From: Tritrichomonas musculus
Lineage: Eukaryota; Parabasalia; Tritrichomonadida; Tritrichomonadidae
NCBI GenBank assembly: GCA_039105265.1
Contig: JAPFFF010000059.1
Location: forward strand, 620,001-684,000
DNA: 64,000 nt
Direction of reading: 5' to 3'
Shown here: positions 63,101 through 64,000 of the stretch, piece by piece
Layout: the number at the start of each line of letters is the position of its first letter
How positions within the stretch are numbered: the stretch's first letter is position 1
Made by a program: the position numbers and the translations under genes
The notes under the pieces: generated by a model
What the model saw: the letters and a program-made list of their open reading frames with translations, nothing else
Told to the model about the DNA's origin: nothing
The model's database searches: none

Positions 63101-64000
63101 CTGATGGTTCAATTGAAGTTGCAGCTGAATCTAATGGTTCAATTGCAGTTGTAGTTTAATCTGATGGTTCAAATTGCAGTTGTAGCTGAATCTGATGGTT
63201 CAAATTGCAGTTGTAGTTTAATCTGATAATTCAATTGCAGTTGTAGTTTAATCTGATGGTTCAATTGCAGTTGTAGTTTAATCTAATGGTTCAAATTGCA
63301 GTTGTAGCTGAATCTAATGGTTCAATTCCAGTTGTAGTTTAATCTGATGGTTCAAATTGCAGTTGCAGCTGAATCTAATGGTTCAATTGCAGTTGTAGTT
63401 TAATCTGATGGTTCAATTGCAGTTGCAGCTGAATCTGATGGTTCAACTGCAGTTGTAGTTTAATCTGATGATTCAAATTGCAGTTGTAGTTTAATCTGAT
63501 GGTTCAATTGCAGTTGCAGCTGAATCTGATGGTTCAAATTGCAGTTTTAGCTGAATCTAATGGTTCAACTGCAGTTGTAGTTTAATCTGATGATTCAACT
63601 GCAGTTGTAGTTTAATCTGATGGTTCAAATTGCAGTTGTAGTTTAATCTGATGATTCAAATTGCAGTTGTAGTTTAATCTGATGGTTCAAATTGCAGTTG
63701 CAGCTGAATCTGATGGTTCAATTGCAGTTGTAGTTTAATCTGATAGTTCAATTGCAGTTGTAGTTTAATCTGATGGTTCAATTGCAGTTGTAGTTTAATC
63801 TAATGGTTCAATTTCAGTTGTAGCTTAATCTAATGGTTCAAATTGCAGTTGCAGCTGAATCTAATGGTTCAATTGAAGTTGTAGTTTAATCTGATGGTTC
63901 AATTGCAGTTGCAGCTGAATCTGATGGTTCAAATTGCAGTTGTAGTTTAATCTGATAATTCAATTGCAGTTGTAGTTTAATCTGATGGTTCAATTGCAGT
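45190..64000. repeat. Higher-order repeat series with 5888-, 4894- and 4322-bp spacing
   Basis: The identical 63-codon module occurs at 45872, 51760, 56654 and 60976. A separate marker (GTTACAGC next to ATTCCAG) occurs at 47227, 53115, 58009 and 62331. Both give the same spacings: 5888, 4894 and 4322 bp. A satellite copy of the module precedes each by 1065, 1613, 1034 and 1065 bp. The period shortens along the array by loss of internal blocks, as expected from repeated unequal exchange. Confidence 0.82.

Larger units (their letters stand above)
16188..64000. mobile_element. Giant foldback Mutator-like element (MULE) with tandem-array inverted arms, right end outside window
   Basis: A single MULE transposase gene stands between two 30-bp-unit arrays that are reverse complements of one another. 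Moving outward, each arm shows first B-type units (with CTGCAG and CGAGAAC) and then A-type units (with CTGCAATT and TAAACTACAA). The left arm is about 8.5 kb; the right arm is at least 36.9 kb and unfinished. An insertion into a pre-existing array would leave both sides in the same orientation, so the mirrored A-B-gene-B-A order argues that the arrays are the element's inverted repeats. The arms differ in length, unit variants and duplication pattern, so this is not a simple folded assembly artefact. Outer target duplication cannot be checked here. Confidence 0.7.
31234..64000 (-). repeat. Right A-type minisatellite array (inverted), runs off the window
   Basis: More than 32.7 kb, roughly 1,080 units of 30 or 31 bp (GTAGTTTAATCTGATGG, TTCAATTGCAGTT, with GCAGCTGAATC and GTAGCTGAATC variants). 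It is the reverse complement of the left A array and about seven times longer in the visible part. Many units carry GATGATTCAACTGCAG, a B-like half, showing exchange between types. Partial units occur at about 32475 and 48495. The extra T in 31-bp units breaks every reading frame after a few units; the recurring 63-codon ORFs (first at 38706) are one higher-order module, not genes. Confidence 0.93.

Noticed and set aside
16188-64000. CRISPR array
   Set aside because: The repeats are head-to-tail with no unique spacers, there are no cas genes, and the genes present are eukaryotic.
16188-64000. Telomeric or centromeric satellite with a MULE inserted by chance
   Set aside because: A chance insertion would leave the array in the same orientation on both sides; here orientation and unit order are mirrored. 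Not fully excluded until the right end is seen.
16188-64000. Pure assembly artefact (folded read or inverted duplication)
   Set aside because: The two arms differ in length, in unit variants and in duplication pattern, and the flanks of the transposase are not mirrored. Collapse or expansion of the right arm remains possible.
1-64000. Retroviruses, LTR elements, Polintons or other capsid-bearing elements
   Set aside because: No integrase, reverse transcriptase, protein-primed polymerase, packaging ATPase or capsid-like sequence was recognised, although Polintons are common in trichomonad genomes.

Overview
The window is very AT-rich eukaryotic DNA, most likely from a trichomonad (parabasalid) protist of the Tritrichomonas/Trichomonas type. 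The evidence is a BspA-like leucine-rich-repeat protein with an ankyrin-like N-terminal half, a short TKL-like protein kinase fused to coiled coil, intronless genes, a TCAYW-type initiator close to an ATG, and abundant decayed DNA transposons. The genus is inference; no marker gene settles it. I recognised no tRNA, rRNA, CRISPR array, capsid gene, reverse transcriptase or retroviral gene.

Region 1 (1-16,187) is sparse and gene-poor. It holds one intact-looking host gene (BspA/ankyrin-like, 5291-8263, minus), one protein kinase gene split by an apparent one-base indel (9978-11778, minus) and small decayed gene pieces: a Tc1-like transposase, two BspA fragments and an Hsp70 fragment. It also holds a dense set of short non-autonomous DNA transposons. 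Four of these have terminal inverted repeats (TIRs) plus recognisable target-site duplications (TSDs). Two have TTAA sites (piggyBac-like) and are related to each other. Two or three have 8-bp duplications (hAT-like). One hAT-like copy sits inside a piggyBac-like copy, and two other 8-bp-TSD elements sit back to back with overlapping target sites.

Region 2 (16,188-64,000, running off the end) is the most striking part. A single Mutator-like (MULE) transposase gene (24,969-26,984, plus) lies between two minisatellite arrays in opposite orientation. Reading outward from the gene on both sides, the order is a 30-bp B-type array and then a 30/31-bp A-type array. The layout is therefore A-B-transposase-B'-A', a giant palindrome with arms of about 8.5 kb on the left and more than 36.9 kb on the right. 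The simplest reading is one enormous foldback Mutator element whose TIRs are themselves tandem arrays, comparable in design to Drosophila FB/Galileo elements but far larger and with a MULE transposase. The right arm has grown through higher-order duplications (6101 bp, 2044 bp and a 4.3-5.9 kb series).

The array units contain no stop codon in several frames, so long ORFs of the QLNHQIQRE or LNLMIQLQF type appear on both strands. I treat these as by-products of a 30-bp unit rather than as genes. The B unit carries a perfect 8-bp-stem hairpin and a PstI palindrome, which could serve as repeated transposase-binding or recombination sites (inference).
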